From the NCBI GenBank assembly GCA_947037115.1, contig CAMQTN010000022.1:1-40982 (forward strand): a DNA stretch of 40,982 bases, read 5' to 3'. This DNA comes from an uncultured Lachnospiraceae bacterium (GTDB lineage: Bacteria; Bacillota; Clostridia; Lachnospirales; Lachnospiraceae). Shown piece by piece: positions 8,088-14,783 of this stretch. Position 1 is the first letter of the stretch. Each line of letters starts with the position of its first letter. Made by a program: the position numbers and the translations under genes. The notes beneath the pieces are model-generated. The model saw only the letters and a program-made list of their open reading frames with translations, had not been told where the DNA came from and did no database searches.

Positions 8088-8945
8088 ATGAAAAACACAA
8101 AAGTACAATGGCATCCGGGATTCGTGGCTGCCATGAATTTAGAACTTGCCCAGAACAGGGCTGACTTGATCTTTGAAAAAGAATACAATCTAAATACGAA
8201 GCCCTTGGAAATTGATCTGTTGGTAGTTAAGAAAAATGCTTCTGTACATATTTCTAATGAAATAGGAAAACTTTTTCGCGGGCATAATATTATGGAGTAT
8301 AAGTCCCCGGAAGATCATTTGGATATTGATGCCTTTTATAAAACGGGAGCCTATGCAAGTCTTTATAAGTCATATGGGAAAACTGTCGATGAGATAAAGT
8401 CGGAAGATATTACTGTATCTATTATAAGAGAGGCCAGGCCCGACGGACTATTTAGGTACTTCATGGAAAAGGAGTATCTGCTGTCGAATCCTTATCGGGG
8501 AATCTATTATATAGAGGGGAAGGTTTTATTTCCGACACAGATCATTGTGACAAGGGAGTTAGAGCAGGGTTCCCATATTTGGCTTAAAGCTTTGTCAGAG
8601 AGATTGGGTAAAGACGATATACGGAATTTATTGGATGGTGTAAACCGGCTGACAGAGAAAATGGATAAAGAATTTGCAGATTCTGTTTTAGAGGTAAGCA
8701 TCGGGGCCAATAAACAGGTTGTTGAAGAATTGATAGGAGATGAGAGTATGTGCCAGGCGTTAATGGAGATCATGGAACCGGTTATACAGCTGCGCGATCA
8801 GGAAAATATTGAAAAGGGAATAAAAAAAGGAATACAGATGACAATAGACACCCTCCGGGAGTTTGGACATGGAGATGCGGAGATAAAGACGGCGATAGTG
8901 AGAAAGTACAATATTTCTGCAGAAGAGGTAGAAGAATACCTATAA
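8088..8945 (+). CDS. Rpn-type PD-(D/E)XK nuclease-domain protein
   Basis: A 285-aa protein of the broad Rpn / PD-(D/E)XK nuclease-transposase-like superfamily that is abundant in Lachnospiraceae. The probable active site is Glu30, Asp43 in LEIDLLVV and Glu70-x-Lys72 in HNIMEYKSPED. The middle (about 95-200) is a mixed alpha/beta region, and the tail carries charged helices (KGIKKGIQMTIDTL) and ends EEVEEYL, as in relatives. Family members have been linked to DNA cleavage, recombination and, recently, phage defence; which applies here is unknown. The start at 8088 has AAAGGAG eight bases upstream and its own promoter. Base composition is visibly AT-richer than the SOS cassette, consistent with acquisition. 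A truncated relative of a different subfamily lies at 12703. Confidence 0.78.
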   Translation: MKNTKVQWHPGFVAAMNLELAQNRADLIFEKEYNLNTKPLEIDLLVVKKNASVHISNEIGKLFRGHNIMEYKSPEDHLDIDAFYKTGAYASLYKSYGKTVDEIKSEDITVSIIREARPDGLFRYFMEKEYLLSNPYRGIYYIEGKVLFPTQIIVTRELEQGSHIWLKALSERLGKDDIRNLLDGVNRLTEKMDKEFADSVLEVSIGANKQVVEELIGDESMCQALMEIMEPVIQLRDQENIEKGIKKGIQMTIDTLREFGHGDAEIKTAIVRKYNISAEEVEEYL

Positions 8946-9051
8946 AAGAAATGATGCCGGGCAAATTACCGAGATTAAGGTATCTGAATATAGAAAACAT
9001 GCCCGTTTTCAAGGGCGGTAAGCTGGATTCGCCTGCTGAAAGAATATCCCG

Positions 9052-9129
9052 ATGCTTATAACAGACCTTACAATTCATTCCACATGGAGCGAGCATACTT
9101 ACATCAATTTTTTCTTTAGACATTTTCAT
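9052..9129 (-). pseudogene. 5' fragment of a DUF3795-type gene
   Basis: Read on the minus strand, ATG at 9129 is preceded by GGAGC and encodes MKMSKEKIDVSMLAPCGMNC followed by KVCYKH. The MLAPCGMNC-x-VCY signature is the start of DUF3795 cysteine-rich proteins. After about 26 residues the similarity stops abruptly and the frame runs into unrelated sequence, so only the head of the gene remains. Confidence 0.55.
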
Positions 9130-9194
9130 AGTTGTTTGCTCCATTTTGCAGCTACCGATTTTCGCTCTCTACAACTTCCCGAAAAATGAGGATG

Positions 9195-9362
9195 TTATAA
9201 AATCTGGTAAGCTACATATCCCAATAAAAATATGCCTACCAAAATACAGACGAGCGAAAGTACAAATTTTCCTTTCGCTTGTTCTCCCTTTTTTCTGTTA
9301 GAAAGCAACAGCCAAATGCCATATATCGCAAAAATAAGACCAATAAAACATTGAATAACCAC
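9195..9362 (-). pseudogene. Fragment of a small two-helix membrane protein
   Basis: The minus strand from 9362 to the TAA at 9195 encodes about 55 residues with two hydrophobic helices (FIGLIFAIYGIWLLL and LVCILVGIFLLGYVAYQIL) separated by a lysine-rich turn (SNRKKGEQAKGK). There is no ATG; a GTG at 9362 is the only possible start and an in-frame stop precedes it. It lies upstream of the DUF3795 fragment on the same strand. It is either a very small gene or, more likely, the tail of a deleted one. Confidence 0.35.
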
Positions 9363-9383
9363 ACTTTATGCCGGAATCTTCTC

Positions 9384-9494
9384 GGATGTCAAAAGTATCT
9401 GTCAAAGCTCCGGGATAAGGGGATGCCTGAAATATTAAAACATCTCTATGGCATAAATGTCTGCGTGTGTAAAGCCTGTATGATTATGGGGTAA
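9384..9494 (+). pseudogene. C-terminal fragment, possibly of a transposase
   Basis: The plus strand encodes a tail with GCQKYLSKLRDKGMPEILKH and then a Cys-x-Cys-x2-Cys cluster (VCVCKACMIMG) before TAA at 9492. The compact basic helix plus cysteine cluster resembles tails of some transposases, but I cannot name the family. The upstream in-frame sequence shows no coding character, so this is at best a remnant. Confidence 0.25.
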
Positions 9495-9502
9495 GATATT
9501 TC

Positions 9503-9694
9503 TTAAAAGATAATAGACCGTATCTCTTTTAATTGTTCTTCTGATGTACACGCATAAAGCACTTGTGCTGATGTCTTTTCCCTATGCACACTAATTACCT
9601 CATCACTGCTATCTCCATAAAACGTAGGCCACTTTGCAAGATTGTATCGCTTTAGTGGAAACTTTTTCTCAATTTTCTCTACCAGAATATCCTC
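9503..9694 (-). pseudogene. C-terminal fragment of an unknown protein
   Basis: On the minus strand, codons from 9694 to the TAA at 9503 encode EDILVEKIEKKFPLKRYNLA, then KWPTFYGDSSDEVISVH and a regular helix before the stop. The composition is protein-like but there is no start codon; an in-frame stop lies immediately upstream. I do not recognise the family. It is one of several gene stumps in 8.95-9.9 kb. Confidence 0.35.
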
Positions 9695-9780
9695 TTAACC
9701 AAGACAGAGAGGGTCGTGCTCGGAAGGAAGTATAATAAGGATTAAGGGAAGTGCACACCCTCAAAGAAAGGTTACACACC

Positions 9781-9945
9781 ATGAAGAAACTGGCAGAGAA
9801 AGACAAGCTCACAGCCCTTTACGAGAGATTTTCACACGACGACAGGCAGACCGGGGAAAGCACGTCCATCGAAAACCAGAAGGGCATTTGTCAAGGGGAT
9901 TTTCACCCCAAAAGTGAAAGTTCCCGAAAAACTGATAGTGATTAA
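9781..9945 (+). pseudogene. N-terminal fragment of a large serine recombinase
   Basis: ATG 9781 opens MKKLAEKDKLTALYERFSHD, then DRQTGESTSIENQKG. YERxSxDDxxxGES-SIxNQK is the hallmark of TnpX/Tn4451-like large serine recombinases, and the catalytic serine (YERFS) is kept. After about 35 residues (near 9885) the homology ends and unrelated residues lead to a stop, so the rest of the roughly 500-aa protein is gone. It marks a former integrative element. Confidence 0.7.
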
Positions 9946-9960
9946 GAATTAAGAACAGTA

Positions 9961-11031
9961 TTATCTTGAATAGTCTGCCTCCAATGGAGGCAATACCTTC
10001 GGATTCAATAGCACCCAAGCAACCGCATAAGCACACAATTGCATACTCAAAGTACCATCATCACGGCTGTCCTTCAAAAGATGGGTGATTCGTTCCACCT
10101 GGGCAACATCCTCATCGCTGAGCGGCTTCCCCAAACGCAGATATAGGGGAAATATCCGCAGCATTTTTCTGTAATCGCCGTCCCAGTTCATGCCGCCGTT
10201 GGACGTAATTTCGTGTTCGACACGCCCTGCAATACGGATAGCCTCGCCTTGGGCGGTTTGAGCTTTTCCACTGGGCGGGACGAGGTAGTTCCAAAGCCAT
10301 CGAAATGCTTCATTTTTGCTTTCCTCCGGCACAAGGATCAAAGAAACCCCATCATGAAAAGCAACCTCTCCCGCAGGTTCCACATCAAAGATTTGGCAGA
10401 GGTGTTCCAGCCCTTCTATTTGACCGCGCAGAAACTCCGGGTCCGTAATTCCGCGCCTGACCCGCTGAAAGTGTTCCACAGACTTACCCAGAAACTCCCG
10501 ACACCGATCTGTAATCTCTGCCCCATGGTCCAGCAGAAGCTGGCAGGTTTCCAACAGCAGCGGATAGGGCAGACGGTTTTGCAGAAGCGTTTCTTCCAGT
10601 GGGGTAAGAGATCCCGGCCGGGCCATGGGGCCTGATTTAACATTGACGTTTACGCCGGCTTTCAACAGAGCTTTTACTGCGTTCACACGGCCATACAATG
10701 CGGCCAGATGGAGGGGAGTTGTACCGTCGTCCTGAGCCACATTGACTTCCGCGCCCAGGTCGATAAGAAGCTGAACATCACCGTTCCAGAAAGAAGCGTG
10801 ATCAAAAATAGGCGTTTTCCCGTAATAGTCCTTGAAATTCACATCTGCACCCTGCTCCTTTGCCCAAAAAGCAAAATCACGGGAGAGGGGCGTCAAAGAG
10901 AAGATGTTAGAACCGTATTTTCCAGTAGCAGCGTTGGGGTCGCACCGTAAAAACTGCTCCTTCAATGCCGTAATATCGCCATTCTCTAAAAGTTCCTTCA
11001 TCTCTTTCGGAAGTGTTTTTCGTTTTTTCAC
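9961..11031 (-). CDS. Ankyrin-repeat protein
   Basis: A 356-aa cytoplasmic protein with ankyrin repeats at about residues 70-135 (YYGKTPIFDHASF, then DDGTTPLHLAALYGRVNAV and KALLKAGVNVN) and a probable further repeat before and after. The C-terminal 150 residues form an unrecognised helical domain (FRWLWNYLVPPSGKAQ onwards). Ankyrin repeats mediate protein-protein contact; no enzyme motif is seen. The start is a GTG at 11031 with GAGGGGAAG seven bases upstream on the minus strand. It has its own excellent promoter (11080-11108) and is oriented against the surrounding recombinase fragments. It appears to be an intact cargo gene in a decayed element. Confidence 0.82.
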   Translation of the reverse strand: MKKRKTLPKEMKELLENGDITALKEQFLRCDPNAATGKYGSNIFSLTPLSRDFAFWAKEQGADVNFKDYYGKTPIFDHASFWNGDVQLLIDLGAEVNVAQDDGTTPLHLAALYGRVNAVKALLKAGVNVNVKSGPMARPGSLTPLEETLLQNRLPYPLLLETCQLLLDHGAEITDRCREFLGKSVEHFQRVRRGITDPEFLRGQIEGLEHLCQIFDVEPAGEVAFHDGVSLILVPEESKNEAFRWLWNYLVPPSGKAQTAQGEAIRIAGRVEHEITSNGGMNWDGDYRKMLRIFPLYLRLGKPLSDEDVAQVERITHLLKDSRDDGTLSMQLCAYAVAWVLLNPKVLPPLEADYSR

Positions 11032-11079
11032 AAAATCTTCCCCTCTTTCTATCTCAATTTGCTAAATTGATTGTGTTCA

Positions 11080-11108
11080 AGTATAGCACAACGCCAAATG
11101 GTGTTCAA
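11080..11108 (-). promoter_or_regulatory. Promoter of the ankyrin gene
   Basis: On the minus strand TTGAAC (11108-11103), 17-bp spacer, TATACT (11085-11080) with an extended -10 TGC just before. About 50 bases separate it from the GTG start. Confidence 0.78.
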
Positions 11109-11134
11109 TCCCCGTTGAGGGGTCTTCACCTACC

Positions 11135-11175
11135 CAGCAAGCAATGCACAGGTATATACCCTGTGCCGCTTGCTG
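11135..11175. repeat. Long two-part hairpin
   Basis: CAGCAAGC (11135-11142) pairs with GCTTGCTG (11168-11175), and GCACAGG (11146-11152) with CCTGTGC (11160-11166), with a 7-base loop and one small internal bulge: 15 paired bases. There is no T-tract, so a terminator is unlikely. It may be part of a former mobile-element end or transfer origin. Confidence 0.6.
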
Positions 11176-11357
11176 GTGGTGAGTAAGTGCGCTCTTAACA
11201 GAGGGGCTATAAAGAGAACGGAGTGCCCAGGTCATCCCCGGACGCTCCCGCTTTGGTTCCCTTCTGCTGGCCAATCACCGTTCCTCCGGCCTGTGCCATT
11301 CTGCCACAAATGAACCGCAGTCGATGTTGATATCATTCGGAAAAATCCAGAAAGGCA

Positions 11358-11582
11358 ATGTCCAGTGAGAAAGAGCATCGCAAAGCAGACTTATTTCCCG
11401 GAATCTCCGCCCATAACCTACGGCATACGACCTACACCAACATGGCTAAGTACGGTATGAATATCAAAGTGCTGTAGTATCTCATGGGACATGCTTACAG
11501 TGATGTGACGATGGATGTATATAATCACATTGCAAATAAGCAGGATATCAGAAAAAAGTGGAGCGGTATGCACTGGCAGTAG
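11358..11582 (+). pseudogene. Degraded tyrosine recombinase (integrase), C-terminal part
   Basis: The frame encodes the catalytic end of a phage/Tn916-type integrase: HNLRHTTYTNMAKYGMNIKV, then YLMGHAYSDVTMDVYNHIAN. The HxxR box, the GH and the nucleophile Tyr (VYNH) are all present, but a TAG stop at 11475-11477 replaces the usual Gln in L-Q-YLMGH, and the N-terminal two thirds are missing. It is therefore inactive as written. The frame ends at 11582, 135 bp before the left copy of the 23-bp direct repeat. Confidence 0.85.
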
Positions 11583-11593
11583 GCGGCTGAGTG

Positions 11594-11635
11594 TTTACAC
11601 CAAAAAATAAAAAAATGGTGTAAATTTGGTGTAAA
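11594..11635. repeat. TTTACACCA inverted/direct repeat cluster after the integrase
   Basis: TTTACACCA (11594-11602) is mirrored by TGGTGTAAA (11616-11624), and TTGGTGTAAA follows again at 11626-11635. Three copies of one 9-mer core within 42 bp look like recombinase or excisionase arm sites next to the integrase tail. Confidence 0.5.
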
Positions 11636-11717
11636 ACACCTGCTATCTTTAAAAAATAGGAATTTTGAAACCTGCAAGCCCGCATAAACAATGGGTTTGC
11701 AAAATTTTAATAATTTT

Positions 11718-11740
11718 ATTAGCACTCACCTCTTGACAGT
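11718..11740 (+). repeat. Left copy of a 23-bp exact direct repeat (half-CIRCE)
   Basis: Identical over 23 bases to 15370-15392. It begins ATTAGCACTCACC and ends TTGACAGT, that is, the left arm of a CIRCE operator, its spacer and a -35 box, but the right arm and -10 are absent. Together the copies bracket a 3.6-kb segment with the toxin-antitoxin, Rpn remnant, rtcB and prfH. Likely an attachment-site or insertion duplication. Confidence 0.8.
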
Positions 11741-11770
11741 AAGGAGCGGTTTCCGACTTGTTTCGTAGTG

Positions 11771-11813
11771 TGCCGTAAGTGCCTGTTTTACGGGGCTTGC
11801 GGCATATTTTATC
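11771..11813 (+). terminator. Terminator-like hairpin in the 11.6-12.0 kb intergenic region
   Basis: TGCCGTAAG (11771-11779) pairs with CTTGCGGCA (11796-11804) through one G-T pair, with additional inner GC pairing, and TATTTTAT follows. It is the main structure in the 420-bp gap 11583-12002, which otherwise holds the repeats at 11594 and 11718 and the toxin-antitoxin control region. Confidence 0.5.
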
Positions 11814-11947
11814 ATTTATCCTGGTTCATCAAAAGCCGTTGTTTTGTGGGAAAATGGTGTAGTAAGTGATGTAGTGTACACAGATAAGTTGATGGGAATC
11901 ATAAAAGCAGGAAAGATTTTAGGGTATACTTTTTCTGAACTGTTACG

Positions 11948-11975
11948 TATAATAAAAGTAGGGAATTCCCTACTT
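11948..11975 (+). promoter_or_regulatory. Toxin-antitoxin promoter and palindromic operator
   Basis: A perfect TATAAT at 11948-11953 is followed immediately by a perfect 20-bp palindrome at 11956-11975 centred on GGGAATTCCC. The -35 is weak. AbrB-type antitoxins usually repress their own operon from such a site, so this is the probable autoregulatory operator. Confidence 0.68.
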
Positions 11976-12002
11976 ATTATATTTTAGAGGAGGATGGCAC
12001 AT

Positions 12003-12278
12003 ATGGACGCAAATGTGTTTGTAGATAATGCAAAAGTTATGGCAAAGGGACAAGTTACGATTCCAAAAGATGTTCGGGATGTTTTAGGGGTAACAAGCGG
12101 TGACCGTATTTCGTTTATTGTTGAGAAGAATACCGTCCGCATTGTTAATTCTGCGGTATATGCCATGCAGGTATTACAACAGGAGATGGAAAAAGATGCT
12201 GAGCGGGCAGGCTTACATTCCGAAGATGATGTTATGGCGCTGGTAAAGGAACTTAGAGATGAGGATGAGAAGGCATGA
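12003..12278 (+). CDS. AbrB/MazE-type antitoxin
   Basis: A 91-aa SpoVT-AbrB swapped-hairpin DNA-binding protein. The N-terminal motif AKGQVTIPKDVRDVLGVTSG followed by DRISFIV is the classical fold; the C-terminal half is acidic and helical and should wrap the toxin. The ATG at 12003 is chosen because AGGAGG (11988-11993) is nine bases upstream; the ATG at 11994 touches that site and is unlikely. Its stop overlaps the toxin start in an ATGA. It probably binds the palindrome at 11956-11975. Confidence 0.88.
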   Translation: MDANVFVDNAKVMAKGQVTIPKDVRDVLGVTSGDRISFIVEKNTVRIVNSAVYAMQVLQQEMEKDAERAGLHSEDDVMALVKELRDEDEKA

Positions 12279-12676
12279 GGGTTTTGATTGATACGAATGT
12301 TCTGATTTCGGCGGCTCTTAGTGCAAATGGGGTTCCTTATCAGGCATATGTGAAAGCGGTGACTTATCCGAATCATGGGTTGATCTGTGAGCAGAATGTG
12401 GATGAAATGAAACGGATATTTAATAAGAAATTTCCGAACCGCCTTGCGGCGCTGGACCGATTTCTTTCAGTTGCGCTTCTGACTATGGAATTAGTACCGA
12501 TTCCGACAGATGAAGATATTGCAGAGTTACAAATCCGGGATGTGAAAGACCGTCCGATTTTGCGGGCGGCAATGAAAGCAGGGGCGGATGTCCTGCTTAC
12601 AGGTGATAAGGACTTTTTAGAGTCGGGCATGGAAGAGCCTGTGATTATGACGCCGGCTGAGTTTGTTGCGTGTTAA
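12275..12676 (+). CDS. PIN-domain toxin (VapC-like ribonuclease)
   Basis: A 133-aa PIN-domain endoribonuclease. Acidic metal ligands are visible at Asp6 (LIDTNVLISA), Glu44, Asp92 (DVKDRP) and Asp111/Asp113 (LLTGDKDFL). It belongs to the putative-toxin PIN group that pairs with AbrB antitoxins. It overlaps the antitoxin by 4 bp. VapC relatives cut tRNA or 23S rRNA; the target here is unknown. The stop at 12674-12676 almost touches the breakpoint of the truncated Rpn gene, so the pair has landed at, or been exposed by, that deletion. Confidence 0.88.
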   Translation: MRVLIDTNVLISAALSANGVPYQAYVKAVTYPNHGLICEQNVDEMKRIFNKKFPNRLAALDRFLSVALLTMELVPIPTDEDIAELQIRDVKDRPILRAAMKAGADVLLTGDKDFLESGMEEPVIMTPAEFVAC

Positions 12677-12702
12677 TTTGTGTAGAATATAGAAGTGGTG
12701 AT

Positions 12703-13188
12703 ATGATGGATTCCCGGATGCTGAAAGCAGGGCAGGATTTTTCGGAGCTTCAGGATTCGTATATGGTGTTTATTACCCAAACAGATATCTTTGGACATGG
12801 GATACCAATCTATACGATCAACCGTCATTTTGAGGAAATTGACGAGTCGTTTGACGATGGTTCCCATATTGTGTATGTGAATGGAAACTATAAGGGAGAC
12901 GACACGGTCGGGAGACTGATGCACGACTTTGGCTGTAAGGAAGCGAAGGATATGTATTATCCGGAACTGGCTAAAGGGGTAAAGCATTTTAAGGAAGAAG
13001 GAGGTCGGAAGAGAATGTGTGAAGCGGTTGAGAAATATGGGGATAGAAGAGCAGAAAGTGCAAGGTTAAATAATCTACTTGAAAATGTGAGAAATTTGAT
13101 GGAATCTATGAAATGGTCTGCAGAACAGGCAATGTCGGCAATGAAAGTATCAGAGGCGGATAAGGCTATGCTTTTGAGGGAACTGTAA
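12703..13188 (+). pseudogene. 5'-truncated Rpn/PD-(D/E)XK nuclease family gene
   Basis: The reading begins MMDSRMLKAGQDFSELQDSY and continues with VFITQTDIFGHGIPIYTINR, GSHIVYVNGNYKGDD and DMYYPELAKGVKHFKEEGG. This is the second half of the Lachnospiraceae Rpn-type nuclease family, in which the MDSRML helix normally follows the catalytic PD-(D/E)XK core of about 100 residues. That core is missing. In-frame similarity extends only a few codons upstream (EYRSGD, from about 12685), right up to the PIN toxin stop, so the break lies at about 12670-12690. The remaining 161 codons are open and end in the usual KAMLLREL helix. The product cannot be a nuclease; it might be silent or act as a C-terminal fragment. 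Confidence 0.75.
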
Positions 13189-13231
13189 ATTAGCGTGGGT
13201 CAAAGCGGAATGGAGACTGGAAGAGGATGTG

Positions 13232-13280
13232 TAAGGCAAGGGGTACTCAGAATGGATGGAATACTCCTTGCCTAGTTTTG
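13232..13280 (+). terminator. Intrinsic terminator after the Rpn remnant
   Basis: AGGCAAGG-GTA (from about 13232) pairs with ATACTCCTTGCCT (ending near 13273) and is followed by AGTTTT. The left arm is nearly repeated at about 7981-7999, upstream of the intact Rpn gene. Confidence 0.72.
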
Positions 13281-13284
13281 TACG

Positions 13285-13343
13285 ATAACATTGTTATGTA
13301 AGGGGACGTTATTTCTATATATAAATCAGTATGTAAATCAGTA
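13285..13343. promoter_or_regulatory. Palindrome and direct repeats upstream of the rtcB leader
   Basis: ATAACA-T-TGTTAT palindrome at 13285-13297 and a 10-bp direct repeat TAAATCAGTA at 13322-13331 and 13334-13343 (12-bp period). They lie about 90-150 bp before the leader ORF and could be regulator-binding sites. No convincing -35/-10 pair was found in 13280-13433. Confidence 0.4.
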
Positions 13344-13433
13344 AATGAAAGACTTGTTTATTTCAGTTACTTGTGTTAGCATGTAATCGTTAAACAATAA
13401 ACCATTGACCCAGAAAGAAAAGGAGGGCTTACC

Positions 13434-13514
13434 ATGCAGAAAAATACAACAATCCAGAACAGAATAATGAAACTGATGATCAAAGGTATGTCACTCCGTG
13501 CGTCTTACAGATAA
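13434..13514 (+). CDS. 26-codon leader ORF upstream of rtcB
   Basis: ATG 13434 to TAA 13512-13514, with a strong AAAGGAGGG seven bases upstream. The peptide is MQKNTTIQNRIMKLMIKGMS followed by LRASYR: basic, Met-rich, with no known domain. It lies between the Rpn terminator and a set of hairpins ending in an intrinsic terminator before rtcB, the layout of a translational attenuation leader. It could also be the head of a lost gene. No homology was recognised. Confidence 0.5.
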   Translation: MQKNTTIQNRIMKLMIKGMSLRASYR

Positions 13515-13532
13515 CCTTATTTTATTGCGCCT

Positions 13533-13568
13533 ATAGAAAGTTCCGATAATGATTTTGGAAATTTCTAT
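13533..13568 (+). promoter_or_regulatory. 12-bp leader hairpin between leader ORF and attenuator
   Basis: ATAGAAAGTTCC (13533-13544) pairs with GGAAATTTCTAT (13557-13568), one mismatch, 12-base loop. It is followed by the palindrome CTGTAC-T-GTACAG (13573-13585). Both lie between the leader ORF stop and the terminator at 13603. Confidence 0.55.
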
Positions 13569-13602
13569 TGTCCTGTACTGTACAGATAGTGAAAGAGTAG
13601 CC

Positions 13603-13625
13603 AGCACCTTTGGGGTGCTTTTTTT
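13603..13625 (+). terminator. Intrinsic terminator or attenuator just before rtcB
   Basis: AGCACC (13603-13608), loop TTTGG, GGTGCT (13614-13619), then a run of seven T. It sits 35 bp before the rtcB ATG and downstream of the leader ORF, so it must be read through for rtcB-prfH expression unless an unseen promoter lies after it. Confidence 0.75.
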
Positions 13626-13659
13626 GCGCCCATTTTTAGAGAAAAGGAAAAGAAAGATT

Positions 13660-14769
13660 ATGAAAACAGTAAACGGCATTTACGCCGAAGCAAAAATTTT
13701 CACAGATGATGTGGAAAACTACGCTCTGGCACAGGTGAAAATGATATGCGATAATGAGACAGCAGAAGGTAGTACGATCTGCCTGATGCCGGACATCCAT
13801 CCGGGAAAGATTGCGCCAATCGGTCTTTCCATGACCGTCACAGATAAGGTGATCCCGCAGCTTTTAGGCGTCGATATCGGATGCGGCATGACCTGTGTAA
13901 AACTGAATAAGAGTAATGCAGAGTTTCAGAAGCTGGACAGGGTGATCCGGGAGAACGTGCCGTCCGGCTTCACCATTCGCAAAGTTCCCCACTACATGGC
14001 GGAGGAGTTTTCCTACGAAGGACTCCATTGTAACCGGCATATCAACAGGCAGAAAGCGGACAGGAGCCTCGGCACGCTTGGCGGCGGCAACCATTTCATC
14101 GAATTGGATCAGGGTGATGACGGCAGCCTGTATCTTGTGGTGCATACCGGGAGCAGGCATTTAGGAGAGGAAGTGGCAGAATACTATACAAAACTTGCCA
14201 GTACCAGCCTGAAAGAGCAGGGAAAGGAAGTACCCTATTACATGAGTTATCTGGAAGGTGATAATAAAACTTCCTATCTGGAAGATGTGCAGATCATCCA
14301 GCGCTATGCTGAGTGGAACAGGCAGATCATCGTAAAGGAGATCCTGAAAGGTATGAAGTGGAAAGCGGTGGAGCAGTTTTCCGTGCCGCATAACTATCTG
14401 GATGATTCCGACATCCTCCGCAAGGGCGCTATCTCCGCGAAAAAAGGAGAGCCGGTAGTTATTCCGGCAAATATGCGGGACGGGATCATCTTAGGAATCG
14501 GAAAAGGCAATGCAGAGTGGAATGACTCAGCGCCGCATGGTTCCGGCAGAAAGTTAAAGCGCGAAGATGTAAAGAACCAGTATACGGTATCGGAATTTAA
14601 AAAGGAAATGAAAGGCATTTACAGCAGTTGTGTAAGTGCGGACACCTTGGATGAAGCGCCTTTTGCATACCGCCCCATAACGGAGATCGCAGGACAGATC
14701 AAAGATACCGTAGAGATCACAGGGATATGGAAGCCTGTCTATAATTTCAAGGCAGGGAGCAGAAAGTAG
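13660..14769 (+). CDS. rtcB: RNA ligase RtcB (RtcB2-like, partner of PrfH)
   Basis: GTP- and Mn-dependent ligase that joins RNA 2',3'-cyclic phosphate or 3'-phosphate ends to 5'-hydroxyl ends. The ATG at 13660 follows AAGGAAAAG and gives 369 aa, the shorter RtcB form found with PrfH. Active-site residues are visible: Asp72 and Cys75 in LGVDIGCGMT, His145 in GGGNHFIELD, His162 in VVHTGSRHLG, His244 in SVPHNYLD, and the guanylylated His293 in SAPHGSGRKLKRED. An in-frame opening from 13549 runs through the terminator hairpin and is rejected. It is 14 bp from prfH, so the two are one operon. Known PrfH-linked RtcB enzymes reseal 16S rRNA cut at the decoding centre by ribotoxins such as colicin E3; that role is inferred here from the pairing. 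Confidence 0.95.
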   Translation: MKTVNGIYAEAKIFTDDVENYALAQVKMICDNETAEGSTICLMPDIHPGKIAPIGLSMTVTDKVIPQLLGVDIGCGMTCVKLNKSNAEFQKLDRVIRENVPSGFTIRKVPHYMAEEFSYEGLHCNRHINRQKADRSLGTLGGGNHFIELDQGDDGSLYLVVHTGSRHLGEEVAEYYTKLASTSLKEQGKEVPYYMSYLEGDNKTSYLEDVQIIQRYAEWNRQIIVKEILKGMKWKAVEQFSVPHNYLDDSDILRKGAISAKKGEPVVIPANMRDGIILGIGKGNAEWNDSAPHGSGRKLKREDVKNQYTVSEFKKEMKGIYSSCVSADTLDEAPFAYRPITEIAGQIKDTVEITGIWKPVYNFKAGSRK

Positions 14770-14783
14770 AGGAGAAAAAATTT

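Larger units (their letters stand above)
11032..11357. other. Gene-free stretch between the ankyrin gene and the integrase remnant
   Basis: Contains the ankyrin promoter (11080-11108), a small stem CCCC/GGGG near 11110-11122, and the long hairpin at 11135-11175. The rest (11176-11357) is GC-richer than its flanks and shows no convincing gene; a 65-codon minus-strand opening lacks a ribosome binding site and recognisable motifs. Confidence 0.5.

Noticed and set aside
8088..8945. Calling the Rpn-type protein a transposase with terminal repeats
   Set aside because: No inverted repeats or target duplications flank it, and it has its own promoter; family names mentioning transposase are historical.
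11077..11274. 65-codon minus-strand opening as a gene
   Set aside because: No ribosome binding site or recognisable motif, and it overlaps the ankyrin promoter and a strong hairpin.
7994..11866. Shared 14-mer AAAATGGTGTAGTA near 7997 and 11851 as possible element ends
   Set aside because: A 14-base match is expected by chance a few times in a window of this length, and nothing else at either site supports it.
13549..13659. Longer RtcB N-terminus
   Set aside because: The extension reads through the leader hairpin and the intrinsic terminator; RtcB homologues start at the MKTVNG-type sequence.
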